DNA of 64,000 bases from positions 1 to 64,000 of the forward strand of contig NZ_JAJQRG010000015.1 of assembly GCF_021228235.1 (NCBI RefSeq), read 5' to 3'. Position 1 is the stretch's first letter, and each line of letters starts with the position of its first letter. A program made the position numbers and the translations under genes. Under the pieces are notes generated by a model that did not search any database, was not told the DNA's origin, and worked only from the letters and a program-made list of their open reading frames with translations. Positions 24,535 through 34,284 of the stretch are shown one piece after another. Origin of the DNA: Pseudophaeobacter flagellatus. Its GTDB lineage: Bacteria > Pseudomonadota > Alphaproteobacteria > Rhodobacterales > Rhodobacteraceae.

Positions 24535-26103
24535 ATGATCGACCCGTCCGCCGACTCCGCCGCCGTTCCCCCCATTAAAGCCGCCCGCAGTGGTGGCCGC
24601 ACGGCCCGTCGCACCGCCCGTGCCAGCGCCCTGCCCGACCATCTGCGCTCTATCCGGCCGGGTCTGGAAGGCGGCGTGCTGAAGCCCCTGACCACAGAGG
24701 GCGTAGAACGTATCCACCGCGCCGCCCTAGATGCGCTGGAACAGATCGGCCTTGCCGATGCGCCGCCCAGTGGTGTGAAATACCTGACAGAGGCTGGCTG
24801 CGTTCAGGGCGCAGATGGCAGGATCCGTTTTCCCCGCGCGCTGGTCGAGGACATGCTAGCGGCGGCCAACCGGTCGCTCACCCTGTTTAGCCGCGATGGC
24901 ATGCATGATCTCGAACTTTCGGGCAATCGGGTGCATTATGGCACCGCCGGGGCGGCAGTGCATATGGTGGATGTTGCGGGCCGCCACTACCGCGATTCCA
25001 CGGTTCAGGACCTGCATGATGCCTCTCGCATCTGCAACGTATTGGATAATATCCATTTTGTTCAACGTCCTATGGTTTGTCGTGATATCCCTGACAACCT
25101 TGAGATGGACCTGAATTCGATCTATGCTACCACCTCCGGCACCACGAAACATATCGGTACATCCTTCAGCGAACCCGGCTTTGTCGCCCCGGCGATAGAG
25201 CTATTGCATATGATTGCCGGCGGCGAAGAAAACTGGCGCGCGCGGCCTTTTGTGTCCAACTCCAACTGCTTTGTGGTGCCGCCGATGAAATTTGCCACCG
25301 AAAGCTGCCAGGTGATGGAGGAATGCATCAAGCATGGCATGCCGGTGCTGCTCTTGTCAGCGGGCATGGCGGGGGCGACGGCCCCGTCCACAATTGCCGG
25401 CGCGATCACTCAGGCGGTGGCCGAATGCCTGGCGGGGCTGGTCTATGTCAACGCCATCAAACCCGGTGCGCCCGCCATCTTTGGCACCTGGCCCTTTGGT
25501 CTGGATCTGCGCAGCGGAGCGATGATCGGGGGCTCTGGTGAGCAGGCTTTGCTGACCGCTGGCTGTGCACAGATGCATAAGTTCTATGGTCTTCCCGGTG
25601 GCGCGGCGGCAGGAATTTCCGATTCAAAACTGCCAGATATGCAGGCCGGATGGGAACAGATGTGTTCCAATCTGATGGCCGGTCTATCAGGGTTGAACAT
25701 GGTCTATGAGGCCGCCGGAATGCATGCCTCATTGTTGGGTTTTTGCCATGAATCCCTGATATTGGGCGATGATCTTATTGGTCAGGCGCTACGCTGTGTC
25801 CGCGGAATAGAGGTCACGGACGAAACCCTTGCCCTGGATCAGATGGCCGAGGTCTGCCTGAATGGCCCGGGGCATTATCTGGGCACCAGCCAGACACTGG
25901 GGCGCATGCAGACCGATTTTGTCTACCCCGCCCTGGGCGACCGCAGCTCTCCCAAGGAATGGGCGGAACTGGGAAAGCCAGATCTGCTGCATAAGGCAAC
26001 GGCGCGCAAAGAGCAGATCCTGTCAGAGCGATCCAGCGCTTGTTTTGATGCAGAGTTGGATCAAAAGATCCGAGCCCGGTTCAAAATACATTTGCCAAGC
26101 TAA
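24535..26103 (+). CDS. MttB-family corrinoid-dependent methyltransferase (non-pyrrolysine)
   Basis: A 522-residue protein of the trimethylamine methyltransferase superfamily (COG5598). Family members move a methyl group from a quaternary amine, such as glycine betaine or a related compound, to a corrinoid protein. Family-typical stretches include GTAGAAVHMVDV, RPMVCRDIPDNLEMDL, SGTTKHIGTSF and GGATAP-like GMAGATAPSTIAGAI. There is no in-frame amber codon, so it belongs to the non-pyrrolysine branch. The N-terminal 35 residues are Arg/Ala-rich. No corrinoid protein gene is adjacent, which is unusual. A RamA-like activator at 52326 could serve the system. Confidence 0.88.
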   Translation: MIDPSADSAAVPPIKAARSGGRTARRTARASALPDHLRSIRPGLEGGVLKPLTTEGVERIHRAALDALEQIGLADAPPSGVKYLTEAGCVQGADGRIRFPRALVEDMLAAANRSLTLFSRDGMHDLELSGNRVHYGTAGAAVHMVDVAGRHYRDSTVQDLHDASRICNVLDNIHFVQRPMVCRDIPDNLEMDLNSIYATTSGTTKHIGTSFSEPGFVAPAIELLHMIAGGEENWRARPFVSNSNCFVVPPMKFATESCQVMEECIKHGMPVLLLSAGMAGATAPSTIAGAITQAVAECLAGLVYVNAIKPGAPAIFGTWPFGLDLRSGAMIGGSGEQALLTAGCAQMHKFYGLPGGAAAGISDSKLPDMQAGWEQMCSNLMAGLSGLNMVYEAAGMHASLLGFCHESLILGDDLIGQALRCVRGIEVTDETLALDQMAEVCLNGPGHYLGTSQTLGRMQTDFVYPALGDRSSPKEWAELGKPDLLHKATARKEQILSERSSACFDAELDQKIRARFKIHLPS

Positions 26104-26120
26104 GGTCAGCAGCCGGGCGG

Positions 26121-26864
26121 CTAGCGGGCTTTCAACAGCTGGCGCCAGTATTCCAGCCACTGTGAAAACGACAGCCCCCCGGCCTGCTTGGCCCGCATAT
26201 AGCGCAATTCATGCCGCCGCAATTCTGGCGAGACGCTGGCGCTCACCTGGCCGGCATGTACACGGTTCACCACCAATGTGTCTGGTGAAATCACCGGATC
26301 GCCCAGCAGGTCCCAAAGCCGCTGATACAGATCGACATCCATCAGCCAGATCAGCTCTTCGTCGAAATAGGCCAGATCCACGCGCCGCATCGCCAACACC
26401 GAGGGGCTGGAAACCGTGTTTTTGCCAAACATCAGCTTTGGCGTCAGTCGCGGCACCATCGGGCATTCAACCGCACCGCCATCGCGGCTGACCCCCGATC
26501 CACAAAGCTGCCATTTCGCCCCCTTTTCAAAGGATTGCGCGATGGTTCTTAATGCATCAACACCGTTCAAATAGTCATCCTGAAACAGGATCTTAACGAT
26601 CTCACCGCTGGCATGGCGCATGGCGTTGTTCACATTGGCCGAGGCCTGGCGCTTGTCATCTCGGTTCCAGATATGACGAATGGACAGCCGATCAGAGAAC
26701 TCCGCGCAGATCTCGGCCACGGCTTGATCATCCGATTGATCCGAGACCACCACCTCAAAATCAGAAAAGGTCTGCGTGGTGAGAATATCAAAGCTTTGCG
26801 CCAGGAACCCTGCACCCATTCCGCCCATGGCATAGGCCGGAATGCAAAGGCTGATGTGGGGCAT
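26121..26864 (-). CDS. Family 2 glycosyltransferase
   Basis: A 247-residue GT-A fold enzyme. The N-terminus HISLCIPAYAMGG and TFSDFEVVVSDQSDD are the nucleotide-binding strands. The DxD-like metal site is FQDDYLN near residue 95, and VDLAYFDEELIWLMDVDLYQRL supplies the later acidic catalytic region. No membrane segment is present, so it works in the cytoplasm on an unknown sugar acceptor. It lies downstream of sufS on the same strand with a 40-base gap, so it may be the last gene of the long operon. Polysaccharide pyruvyl transferase in the same operon gives it a possible partner. Confidence 0.82.
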   Translation of the reverse strand: MPHISLCIPAYAMGGMGAGFLAQSFDILTTQTFSDFEVVVSDQSDDQAVAEICAEFSDRLSIRHIWNRDDKRQASANVNNAMRHASGEIVKILFQDDYLNGVDALRTIAQSFEKGAKWQLCGSGVSRDGGAVECPMVPRLTPKLMFGKNTVSSPSVLAMRRVDLAYFDEELIWLMDVDLYQRLWDLLGDPVISPDTLVVNRVHAGQVSASVSPELRRHELRYMRAKQAGGLSFSQWLEYWRQLLKAR

Positions 26865-26904
26865 CTGTTAGTCTTTCCTCGGCGAGAGCAGCCGCGCGGT
26901 GCTA

Positions 26905-28125
26905 TCAGGCAAACAGTTCATGTGCCAGTTCCAGCGCTTCAATCAGGGTATCGACCTCAGCCTTGGTGTTATACAGGCCAAAAGAGGCCCGGCAGGTCGC
27001 CGATAGACCAAGATGTTCCATTAGCGGCCCGGCGCAGTGGTGACCGGCGCGCACTGCGACGCCCTTCTTGTCCAGAATGGTCGAGATATCATGCGCATGG
27101 GCGGCACCTTCTAGCGTAAAGCTGAAGATGGCAGCCTTATCAGCGGCTTGCCCCTGAACATTCAGCCAGTTCAACCCGGTCAGCCGGGCCATGGCATAGT
27201 CACGCAGTGCGGCTTCATGGGCGGCGATGTTTTCCATCCCCAGACCCATCATATACTCCAGCGCAACGCCCAACCCGATGGTCTGCACGATGCCGGGGGT
27301 GCCGGCTTCAAACATCATCGGCGGATCATTATAGATCACTTGGCTCTTGGACACCTCACGGATCATATCGCCGCCGCCCATGAAGGGGCGCATTTCTGCC
27401 ATCCGGTCCGGGTGCACATAGATGGCGCCCGACCCCGAAGGCCCATAGAGTTTATGCCCGGTGATGGCAAAAAAATCGCAGCCAAGATCCTGCACATCCA
27501 CCGGCATATGCACCGCGCTTTGTGATCCATCCACCAAGACGGCAACGCCCTTTTCATGGGCGGCAGATGTGATGGATTTCACATCAACAACCGTGCCCAG
27601 CACGTTGGAACATTGGGTAATTGCAATTAGCTTGGTCTTTGGGGTGATCGCATCAATCATGGCCTGTGGGTCCAGGCTGCCGTCTGGCGCGGTGTCGACC
27701 CATTTCAGCACCACCCCCTGACGTTCACGCAGGAAATGCCAGGGAACGATATTGGCGTGATGTTCCATAACTGACAGCAGGATTTCATCGCCCGGCTGCA
27801 GCCGGGGCATCGCCCAGCCATAGGCCACCATATTGATGCCCTCGGTGGTGCCCGAGTTCAGGACAATGCTGTCTTCGCTGGCTGCATTCAGAAAGGTGGC
27901 AATCCGACCACGCACCCCTTCGTATTTTTCAGTGGCAAGATTTGAAAGGTAATGCAAACCCCTGTGAACATTTGAATATTCATGAGAGTAGGCCTGATTG
28001 ATCGCGTCAATCACCACCTGCGGTTTCTGCGCCGAGGCACCATTATCCAGATAGGTCAGCGGTTTACCGTTCACCTGACGGGACAGGATCGGAAAGTCGC
28101 TACGGATTTTTTCAACATCATACAT
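26905..28125 (-). CDS. sufS: SufS cysteine desulfurase
   Basis: A 406-residue PLP enzyme (group II cysteine desulfurase) that takes sulfur from cysteine for Fe-S cluster assembly. The PLP lysine is Lys225 in AITGHKLYGPSG. The persulfide Cys364 lies in RAGHHCAGPLMEHL, matching the E. coli SufS position. EHHANIVPW carries the cofactor-stacking His. It overlaps the preceding membrane-protein gene by eight bases. No SufE or SufU partner is encoded beside it in this window. Confidence 0.95.
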   Translation of the reverse strand: MYDVEKIRSDFPILSRQVNGKPLTYLDNGASAQKPQVVIDAINQAYSHEYSNVHRGLHYLSNLATEKYEGVRGRIATFLNAASEDSIVLNSGTTEGINMVAYGWAMPRLQPGDEILLSVMEHHANIVPWHFLRERQGVVLKWVDTAPDGSLDPQAMIDAITPKTKLIAITQCSNVLGTVVDVKSITSAAHEKGVAVLVDGSQSAVHMPVDVQDLGCDFFAITGHKLYGPSGSGAIYVHPDRMAEMRPFMGGGDMIREVSKSQVIYNDPPMMFEAGTPGIVQTIGLGVALEYMMGLGMENIAAHEAALRDYAMARLTGLNWLNVQGQAADKAAIFSFTLEGAAHAHDISTILDKKGVAVRAGHHCAGPLMEHLGLSATCRASFGLYNTKAEVDTLIEALELAHELFA

Positions 28126-28711
28126 TTTCGGGCAACCCCAGAATGGCAGGGCCTAGCAGCCCGGCAAGAAAGATCATGGCAAAGAACAACAGGATCGTCG
28201 CCATCAAAACCACGGCAAAAGCGCGCCAAAGAGAGGCAAACCCATGCGCTTCATTGACAAAGTTCAACAGCACGTAAAACATCACAAGGCCAACCACCAA
28301 GACAGCCACCGTGCCCAGCATCGCCGAAAGCTGCAGCGCCAGCAGGGCCAGCCCTAGAACCACCAGCTGCGCAAGTTGGTACCAGACTAAAAGCGCCAGG
28401 ATCGGCATGAAACGCCCGCTCCCGCCGATCATCCGGCCACCAAAGGTGACAAGTGCGGCAAAACCAAGACTGCGCAGCGCGGCCGTGAACAGCGACAGCC
28501 CGGAAATACCCGGCACCATTTTCACCCCGGCCAACTCTGCCGAGGCGGGCACAAGCATCGCCAGCACACCAAAGAACAGCGCATTAAGGGTGATGGCAAG
28601 GAAGAGCCCGGTCCAGATGGCCTCATCCGGCCATTGCCGCAACAAAATGCTGCGCGCCGCTGTCCCCGGCTGGCGCAGGGTCAGCATCAAGAAAGACCAG
28701 ACAAACATCAT
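28118..28711 (-). CDS. Multi-pass membrane protein (YIP1-like)
   Basis: A 197-residue protein with about five hydrophobic segments. ATG 28711 overlaps the stop of the preceding gene (ATGA). The pattern of a short N-terminal amphipathic part (LRQPGTAARSILLRQWPDEAIW) followed by five helices resembles the YIP1 family. It lies between sufD and sufS, as similar unnamed membrane genes do in related suf operons. Its role in cluster assembly is unknown. Confidence 0.65.
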   Translation of the reverse strand: MMFVWSFLMLTLRQPGTAARSILLRQWPDEAIWTGLFLAITLNALFFGVLAMLVPASAELAGVKMVPGISGLSLFTAALRSLGFAALVTFGGRMIGGSGRFMPILALLVWYQLAQLVVLGLALLALQLSAMLGTVAVLVVGLVMFYVLLNFVNEAHGFASLWRAFAVVLMATILLFFAMIFLAGLLGPAILGLPENV

Positions 28712-29205
28712 GCCTGCACCTTTGGACACGCCCAATAGCCCTGATACATCCCCGAGATCACAAACCACAGGAAGGCGGAAAACCACAGCCCGCCAATCAG
28801 GTTCAGCTCGGTCCCCGGCCCGATCATACCAGCCACCAGACCATTCAGCAGCATCAGCGGACTGGTAGCAAGGAAGCTCCAGAACAGGGCCAGACGGGCG
28901 GCATAGCTCTCGCCCTCGCCGCGCAAGATACGGGCGATCCAGTGCAGGATCAGCGCCAGGGTATAGAGCGCCAGAGGAGCCACAAAAATGATGCCAAACA
29001 AGGCGTTTGACAGTAACATTGTCTGTTCCTGCCCGGTGAGATGCGCCTCGCGCGCGAGGCTGGGCATACGCCCAATAAACATCAGCGCACAGCCTGCCAT
29101 CAAAAACGCCAGCACGCGGTCCTCCCGCGGACCCATCGCCAGGAGCCGCGCAAAAACGCGACGCGGCCCCCGATAGGTCGCCAGGATATCTCCGGTAACG
29201 GCCAT
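28708..29205 (-). CDS. Conserved membrane protein within the suf operon
   Basis: A 165-residue protein with about four hydrophobic segments (VLAFLMAGCALMFIG, LLSNALFGIIFVAPLALYTLALIL, LFWSFLATSPLMLLNGLVAGMIG, LWFSAFLWFVISGMYQGYW). It starts immediately after the sufD stop and overlaps the next membrane gene by four bases, so both are coupled to sufD. The two may form one complex. No domain recognised beyond YIP1-like hydrophobic pattern. Confidence 0.6.
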   Translation of the reverse strand: MAVTGDILATYRGPRRVFARLLAMGPREDRVLAFLMAGCALMFIGRMPSLAREAHLTGQEQTMLLSNALFGIIFVAPLALYTLALILHWIARILRGEGESYAARLALFWSFLATSPLMLLNGLVAGMIGPGTELNLIGGLWFSAFLWFVISGMYQGYWACPKVQA

Positions 29206-30486
29206 TCAGCGACGCCGCGACAGCCAGCCTTCGAGCCGGGCAACAATGTCAGCGGCGATATCTGCGTCTTCGACTTCGCCAACTGCTTCGGCCAGAAAGG
29301 CCAGGGTCAAAAGATCGGTGGCATCGGCTGTCGGAATCCCGCGCGAGCGCAGGTAGAACAGCGCCTCTTCGTCGATTGCCCCAGTGGTGGAACCATGTGA
29401 ACAGATCACATCATCAGCGTAGATTTCCAGCTCTGGCTTGGCAAGGAACTGACTGTCACCATCCAGCAAGAGCGACTGGCTGATCTGGTAACCATCGGTC
29501 TTTTGTGCGCCCTCCTTGACCAGGATTTTGCCCTGGAACACCCCGGTAGCCCCGTTGCGCAGCACCTTTTTGAAAACCTGGCGGCTCTCGCAGTTGACGG
29601 CATCATGGGTGATGAACACGGTGTCATCGTGGTGGAAATCGCCATCCCCGACGCAGGCACCAGCAATATGGGCGATGGCATCATCACCCAACAGCTCGAT
29701 CACCGATTCATTGCGGGTCAGCACACCATTTACGGTGAGGGTAAAGCTCTTGAACACGGATTCTTTGCCGAGACGGGCAAACATATGGTTTGCAGCGCGG
29801 CGTTCATGGTCACGCCCCTGCGCCCGCACCAGATGCAACTTGCCGCTGTCGGCAATGTCGATCTCCAGGCAGGTGTTAAAGCGCGATGCGCCTGGGCCGT
29901 TTTCCAGCAGGGTTGCCTCGGCACCTGCCTCGACCCGGACCAGATGGTGCACCATGGCATCGGACATCTCATCCGAATGCAGGTAAACCAGATTGATCGG
30001 CTTGCTCGGTGTGCCGGTCACGTGAATGGCAATGCCATCCGTCGCAAAGGCCGTATTCAGCGCAGCCAGCGGCCGTGCCACAGGGGCCTGGCCACGGGCT
30101 TCCAACACGCCATAGAGATCCTTGGCCCAGTGGATGTCCTGGCCGCAAATATCGGCGATCCGATCGATGGTAACGCCTTCCAGGCTCAGATCATCAGAGG
30201 CATCAGCATCATACACACCGTCAACAAAAATGATCTTCAAGCGATCGAAATCATCGAACATCGGCACCTCGTCCGAGACAAAGACAGAGGCCTTGGTTAC
30301 GTCAGCTTCCGTCAGCGTGTCGGGGCAGGTGAATTTCCAGTATTCATCCCGACGTTTCGGCAGCCCGAGGGTTTGCACCCGCGCCAGGGCCGCCTGACGG
30401 GCCGCCGCCAAGCAGCCGCCTTCGGGCAGGCGCAGCGCGGCCAGCCGGGCCTCGGTGGCGCTTTGTTTCACATCAGCAAGACCCAT
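29206..30486 (-). CDS. sufD: Fe-S cluster assembly protein SufD
   Basis: A 426-residue scaffold subunit that pairs with SufB and SufC to build Fe-S clusters. ATG 30486 follows the sufC stop by one base and is preceded by GGAGGTG, deciding the start. RRDEYWKFT near the N-terminus and the beta-helix region GVFQGKILVKEGAQKTDGYQ, plus SHGSTTGAIDEEALFYLRSRGI, are diagnostic of the SufB/D core. SufD lacks the ligand cysteines of SufB, as expected. Confidence 0.95.
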   Translation of the reverse strand: MGLADVKQSATEARLAALRLPEGGCLAAARQAALARVQTLGLPKRRDEYWKFTCPDTLTEADVTKASVFVSDEVPMFDDFDRLKIIFVDGVYDADASDDLSLEGVTIDRIADICGQDIHWAKDLYGVLEARGQAPVARPLAALNTAFATDGIAIHVTGTPSKPINLVYLHSDEMSDAMVHHLVRVEAGAEATLLENGPGASRFNTCLEIDIADSGKLHLVRAQGRDHERRAANHMFARLGKESVFKSFTLTVNGVLTRNESVIELLGDDAIAHIAGACVGDGDFHHDDTVFITHDAVNCESRQVFKKVLRNGATGVFQGKILVKEGAQKTDGYQISQSLLLDGDSQFLAKPELEIYADDVICSHGSTTGAIDEEALFYLRSRGIPTADATDLLTLAFLAEAVGEVEDADIAADIVARLEGWLSRRR

Positions 30487-30487
30487 T

Positions 30488-31243
30488 TCAGGACACCTCC
30501 GCCAGGATATCGGTATAGCCGTTGTTTTCGACTTCCAGCGCCAGTTCGGGGCCACCTGTTTTTACGATTTTGCCATCGGCAAGAATGTGTACAACATCGG
30601 GTTTGATGTGATCCAGCAAGCGCTGATAGTGGGTGATAACCAGGAAACCACGGCCCTCGTCGCGTAGGGCGTTCACCCCCTCGGCCACCAGTTTCATTGC
30701 ATCCACATCCAGGCCGGAATCGGTTTCATCCAGAATGCACATCTTGGGTTCCAGCATGGCCATCTGCAGGATTTCGTTGCGCTTTTTCTCACCGCCAGAG
30801 AAACCGACATTGACCGGACGCTTAAGCATGTCAGCGTCGATCTTCAGATCCTTGGCCTTGGCGCGGATGGATTTCAGGAACTCAGCCGCCGAAAGTTCTT
30901 CTTCACCGCGCGCTTTGCGCTGTGCATTCACTGCGGTGCGCAGGAAGGTCATGTTGCCAACACCGGGGATTTCAACCGGGTATTGGAAAGCCAGGAACAC
31001 CCCAAGCGCCGCGCGCTCTTCGGGTTCCAGCGCCAGCAGGTCTTCGCCCGCCATGGTGGCGCTGCCCTCGGTGACCTCATAGCCATCGCGCCCGGACAGC
31101 ACATAAGACAGCGTCGATTTGCCAGAGCCATTCGGCCCCATGATCGCATGCACCTTGCCAGCCTCAACAGTCAGGTTCAGACCTTTCAAGATCTGCTTGT
31201 CCTCATCTTCAAGTTTGACGTGCAGGTTTTTGATTTCGAGCAT
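30488..31243 (-). CDS. sufC: Fe-S cluster assembly ATPase SufC
   Basis: A 251-residue ABC-type ATPase of the SufBC2D complex. ATG 31243 has a GAGGA ribosome site; the longer in-frame extension has no support. Walker A is MGPNGSGKST, the signature is VGFSGGEKKRNEI, Walker B is MCILDETDSGLDVDA and the switch His is in LVITHYQRLL. The SufC-specific KKRNE signature and the ALGVFLAFQYPVEIPG segment separate it from transporters. Soluble. Confidence 0.96.
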   Translation of the reverse strand: MLEIKNLHVKLEDEDKQILKGLNLTVEAGKVHAIMGPNGSGKSTLSYVLSGRDGYEVTEGSATMAGEDLLALEPEERAALGVFLAFQYPVEIPGVGNMTFLRTAVNAQRKARGEEELSAAEFLKSIRAKAKDLKIDADMLKRPVNVGFSGGEKKRNEILQMAMLEPKMCILDETDSGLDVDAMKLVAEGVNALRDEGRGFLVITHYQRLLDHIKPDVVHILADGKIVKTGGPELALEVENNGYTDILAEVS

Positions 31244-31262
31244 TTTTTCCTCGTCTCTTTTC

Positions 31263-32117
31263 TTAGGGCCGTGCCGGTTCAGGCACGGCCAATGTTTGTT
31301 GTGCGCGCAAGCACGCAGGAAAGCTGTGGCGCAGATCTGCCTGGGCGCGACGGATGCCCGCAGCGTAGGGTAGATCTGCCGGTTGTTGCGTTGCCCGCGC
31401 ATGATCCGGGATCTGGTCCCAGGACAGCGGGGAAATCAGCACCCGCCCGATAGAGGCGGCGTAGTCGTAGTATTTCAGATGCCCCTGATCCCCGGGCGAT
31501 ACCCAGGTTGAGGCCACGCCGTAAGCGTCTGCGGTGATCAACCCATGCAGCGAGGCAGCATAGATATGTCCACAGGCGCTGATCTGGCGACAGACAGTGG
31601 CAGGGGCCTGACTTGGATCAATCAGCAAGATCTCCTCACTGCTGTCCGCAAGGCTTTGAATCTCTGGGTCTGCCATCTGGCTATGATGAGGAACCAGGCC
31701 GATCCGATGGGTTTTAGATGGCGCGGGCGCAAAGATCTCTGCAACCAGCAGACCAGGGTCGCCAAACTTTTCCGTTTTGATCCCCAGCAAAGACGCCGAT
31801 ACAGGACCGCGCAACAAGGCAATGTTTACATTGGATAAAAACCCAAGTGACGAAACCGCATGCAGCAGCCCAGACCCCCAAATCACCGGCTTCTGGGCAT
31901 AGGTCTTTACCTCGGAATACTTGCGCCGGGCAATTTGCAGGATCGAACCGGTGGCAAAAATATCCGCCTTACCCGGGCCAGTATGCACCACGTCACGGCC
32001 ACTCAGATGCGCCACCACGCTGGATGAAAGCGCGTCGCCAAAGTTTGGCACCGCTTTCCACCAAAACAGGCGCAAGGGACCGCTCCCAGCCGTGATATGA
32101 GAGGCCACGAGGGTCAT
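31263..32117 (-). CDS. Polysaccharide pyruvyl transferase-family protein
   Basis: A 284-residue protein with the family's opening WWKAVPNFGDALSSSVV and the glycosyltransferase-B-like middle. Later conserved parts include WGSGLLH, LRGPVSASLLG, FGDPGLLV and HIYAASLHGLITADAYGV, where the His-Gly-Leu motif is typical. These enzymes put pyruvate on exopolysaccharide sugars. The ATG at 32117 has a poorly spaced AAGGA; GTG 32108 has better spacing and may be the true start. It interrupts the suf operon between the ybjQ-like gene and sufC, two bases after the former. Why it lies here is unknown. Confidence 0.8.
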   Translation of the reverse strand: MTLVASHITAGSGPLRLFWWKAVPNFGDALSSSVVAHLSGRDVVHTGPGKADIFATGSILQIARRKYSEVKTYAQKPVIWGSGLLHAVSSLGFLSNVNIALLRGPVSASLLGIKTEKFGDPGLLVAEIFAPAPSKTHRIGLVPHHSQMADPEIQSLADSSEEILLIDPSQAPATVCRQISACGHIYAASLHGLITADAYGVASTWVSPGDQGHLKYYDYAASIGRVLISPLSWDQIPDHARATQQPADLPYAAGIRRAQADLRHSFPACLRAQQTLAVPEPARP

Positions 32118-32119
32118 CC

Positions 32120-32434
32120 TTAACCAATCACCACTGCTGTGCCGCTGGCCGAAACCATCAACATCGAATTGCCAACGACCTCGTAATCAAGATCAACGCC
32201 CACAACCGCATTGGCGCCCTTTTCACGGGCCCGGTCCTCAAGTTCAGCCAGCGCGGTTTCACGCGCGTCCTGCAACTTGCTCTCATAGGCACCAGAGCGA
32301 CCTCCAACGATATCGGTGATCGAGGCAAAGACATCACGCACCACATTGGCGCCCATGATGGCCTCGCCCACGACGATGCCTTTGTATTCAGCGATCTGAT
32401 AGCCCTCAACAGAGGGAGTGGTGGTGACGATCAT
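32120..32434 (-). CDS. YbjQ/UPF0145 family protein
   Basis: A 104-residue protein matching the YbjQ family (a heavy-metal-binding-like beta domain assembling into pentamers). It shows the typical start [23 protein letters not shown], a central [17 protein letters not shown] helix and the end [15 protein letters not shown]. Its start overlaps the stop of the membrane protein upstream by four bases. Biochemical function is unknown for the family. Inserted in the suf operon with the pyruvyl transferase. Confidence 0.85.
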   Translation of the reverse strand: MIVTTTPSVEGYQIAEYKGIVVGEAIMGANVVRDVFASITDIVGGRSGAYESKLQDARETALAELEDRAREKGANAVVGVDLDYEVVGNSMLMVSASGTAVVIG

Positions 32435-32745
32435 TCTTCAATCCTCTCTTTGAGTACATTGGCTATTTCAGACTGAGCCATGCGGTTTTCTTTCTTGGTT
32501 CTTTCAAGTGGCCTGACCCCAAACCACCAGCCGAAGAGGAGGGCCGGAAATAGGCACATAAACCAGTACCAAGGATCAATGATCTCGATACCAGCCAACG
32601 CAAATATGGCAGCGGACATTAGAATTAGGAACGGTGCCATGAACAGCAGCCCACGGAATGCTTTGGAATGCATCTCACGTTGGCCACTTCTATGAAGCTG
32701 CCAATACGTATCGACAAGTTCGTCAGTGCTCCGTTCCTTCTCCAC
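32431..32745 (-). CDS. Small two-helix membrane protein in suf operon
   Basis: A 104-residue protein with two hydrophobic segments (residues about 31-51, [20 protein letters not shown], and 57-75, [19 protein letters not shown]) flanked by charged ends. It begins three bases after the sufB stop and overlaps the ybjQ-like gene, so it is coupled to both. Such pairs of small membrane protein and YbjQ domain may work together at the membrane; this is inference. No family recognised. Confidence 0.6.
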   Translation of the reverse strand: MEKERSTDELVDTYWQLHRSGQREMHSKAFRGLLFMAPFLILMSAAIFALAGIEIIDPWYWFMCLFPALLFGWWFGVRPLERTKKENRMAQSEIANVLKERIEE

Positions 32746-32748
32746 CTT

Positions 32749-34269
32749 TTAGCCCACCGAACCTTCCAGCGAGATGGCGACTAACTGCTGCGCTTCCATG
32801 GCAAACTCCATCGGCAGGGCCTGCAATACGTCCTTGCAGAAGCCGTTGACCACCAGGGCCACCGCCTCTTCTTCGTCCATGCCGCGCTGACGGCAATAGA
32901 ACAGCTGGTCATCGTCCACTTTGGAGGTTGTCGCCTCATGCTCTACCCGAGATGAGTTATTCTTGACCTCGATATAGGGCACCGTGTGGGCACCGCATTT
33001 ATCGCCGATCAGCAGGCTGTCACACTGGGTGTAATTGCGACTGTTCTTGGCCTTGGGGTGCATTGACACCAGACCGCGATAGGTGTTCTGCGCCTTGCCG
33101 GCAGAGATGCCTTTGGACACGATGCGCGATTTGGTGTTCTTGCCCAGATGGATCATCTTGGTGCCTGTGTCAGCCTGCTGCATGTTGTTGGCGATGGCAA
33201 TCGAGTAGAATTCGCCCTGGCTCTCGGCGCCGCGCAGAATGCAGGAGGGGTATTTCCAGGTCACGGCAGAGCCGGTTTCAACCTGGGTCCACATGACCTT
33301 GGCGCGATCACCGCGGCAATCGGCGCGTTTGGTGACAAAGTTATAGATACCGCCCTTGCCATTTTCGTCGCCCGGATACCAGTTCTGCACGGTGGAATAC
33401 TTCACCTCAGCGTCTTCTTCGATGATGATCTCAACCACAGCCGCGTGCAGCTGGGCGATATCACGGGCCGGCGCGGTACAGCCTTCCAGGTAGCTCACGT
33501 ATGAGCCCTTGTCGGCGATGATCAGGGTACGTTCAAACTGGCCGGTGTTTTCCGCGTTGATGCGGAAGTAGGTGCTCAGCTCCATCGGGCAGCGCACACC
33601 CGGCGGGATATAGACAAAGGAGCCATCCGAAAACACGGCCGAGTTCAGCGTCGCATAGAAGTTATCAGAGACCGGAACCACAGTGCCGAGGTATTTCTTC
33701 ACCAGCTCGGGGTGTTCGCGGATCGCCTCAGAGATCGAGCAGAAGATCACCCCGGACTTTTTCAGCTCAGCCTGGAAGGTGGTGCCAACAGAAACGGAGT
33801 CAAACACCGCGTCCACGGCAACCTTGCGGCCTTCGGCGGGGGCATCCTCAGCGCCCTCGACTCCGGCCAGAATCATCTGCTCTTTCAGCGGGATACCCAG
33901 CTTTTTGTAGGTGTCCAGCAGCTTGGGATCGACCTCATCCAGGGATTTTGGCTTCACTTCCATCGATTTGGGACGGGCGTAATAATACTGGTCCTGAAAA
34001 TCGATTTCAGGGTAGTCGACCATGGCCCAGGTTGGCTCTTCCTTTTGCAGCCAGCGATCATAGGCCTCCAGGCGCCAGTTCAGCATCCACTCGGGCTCTT
34101 CGTTCTTTTCCGAGATCAGGCGAACAATGTCGGTGGTCAGGCCCTTGGGGGCATATTCCATCTCGATATCGGTTTCCCAGCCGTATTTATACGTGCTGAC
34201 CTCGGCCACCGCATCCACGGTTTCCTGATCAACACCTTCCTTGACTTGGGTCTGGTCCAAAACGGCCAT
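32749..34269 (-). CDS. sufB: Fe-S cluster assembly protein SufB
   Basis: A 506-residue scaffold subunit on which new Fe-S clusters form. Its N-terminus ([18 protein letters not shown]) and the block [32 protein letters not shown]-region are family-specific. The C-terminal [26 protein letters not shown] contains the conserved Cys/Glu ligand region. GGAG precedes ATG 34269. It is the first Suf protein after the nifS-like gene. Length is normal. Confidence 0.96.
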   Translation of the reverse strand: MAVLDQTQVKEGVDQETVDAVAEVSTYKYGWETDIEMEYAPKGLTTDIVRLISEKNEEPEWMLNWRLEAYDRWLQKEEPTWAMVDYPEIDFQDQYYYARPKSMEVKPKSLDEVDPKLLDTYKKLGIPLKEQMILAGVEGAEDAPAEGRKVAVDAVFDSVSVGTTFQAELKKSGVIFCSISEAIREHPELVKKYLGTVVPVSDNFYATLNSAVFSDGSFVYIPPGVRCPMELSTYFRINAENTGQFERTLIIADKGSYVSYLEGCTAPARDIAQLHAAVVEIIIEEDAEVKYSTVQNWYPGDENGKGGIYNFVTKRADCRGDRAKVMWTQVETGSAVTWKYPSCILRGAESQGEFYSIAIANNMQQADTGTKMIHLGKNTKSRIVSKGISAGKAQNTYRGLVSMHPKAKNSRNYTQCDSLLIGDKCGAHTVPYIEVKNNSSRVEHEATTSKVDDDQLFYCRQRGMDEEEAVALVVNGFCKDVLQALPMEFAMEAQQLVAISLEGSVG

Positions 34270-34284
34270 GATTTTCTCCTAAAC

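Noticed and set aside
24393-24578. A 61-codon frame with a good AAGGA site just before the MttB-like gene
   Set aside because: It runs into the methyltransferase gene in another frame, has no family and ends abruptly; leader-peptide status cannot be supported.
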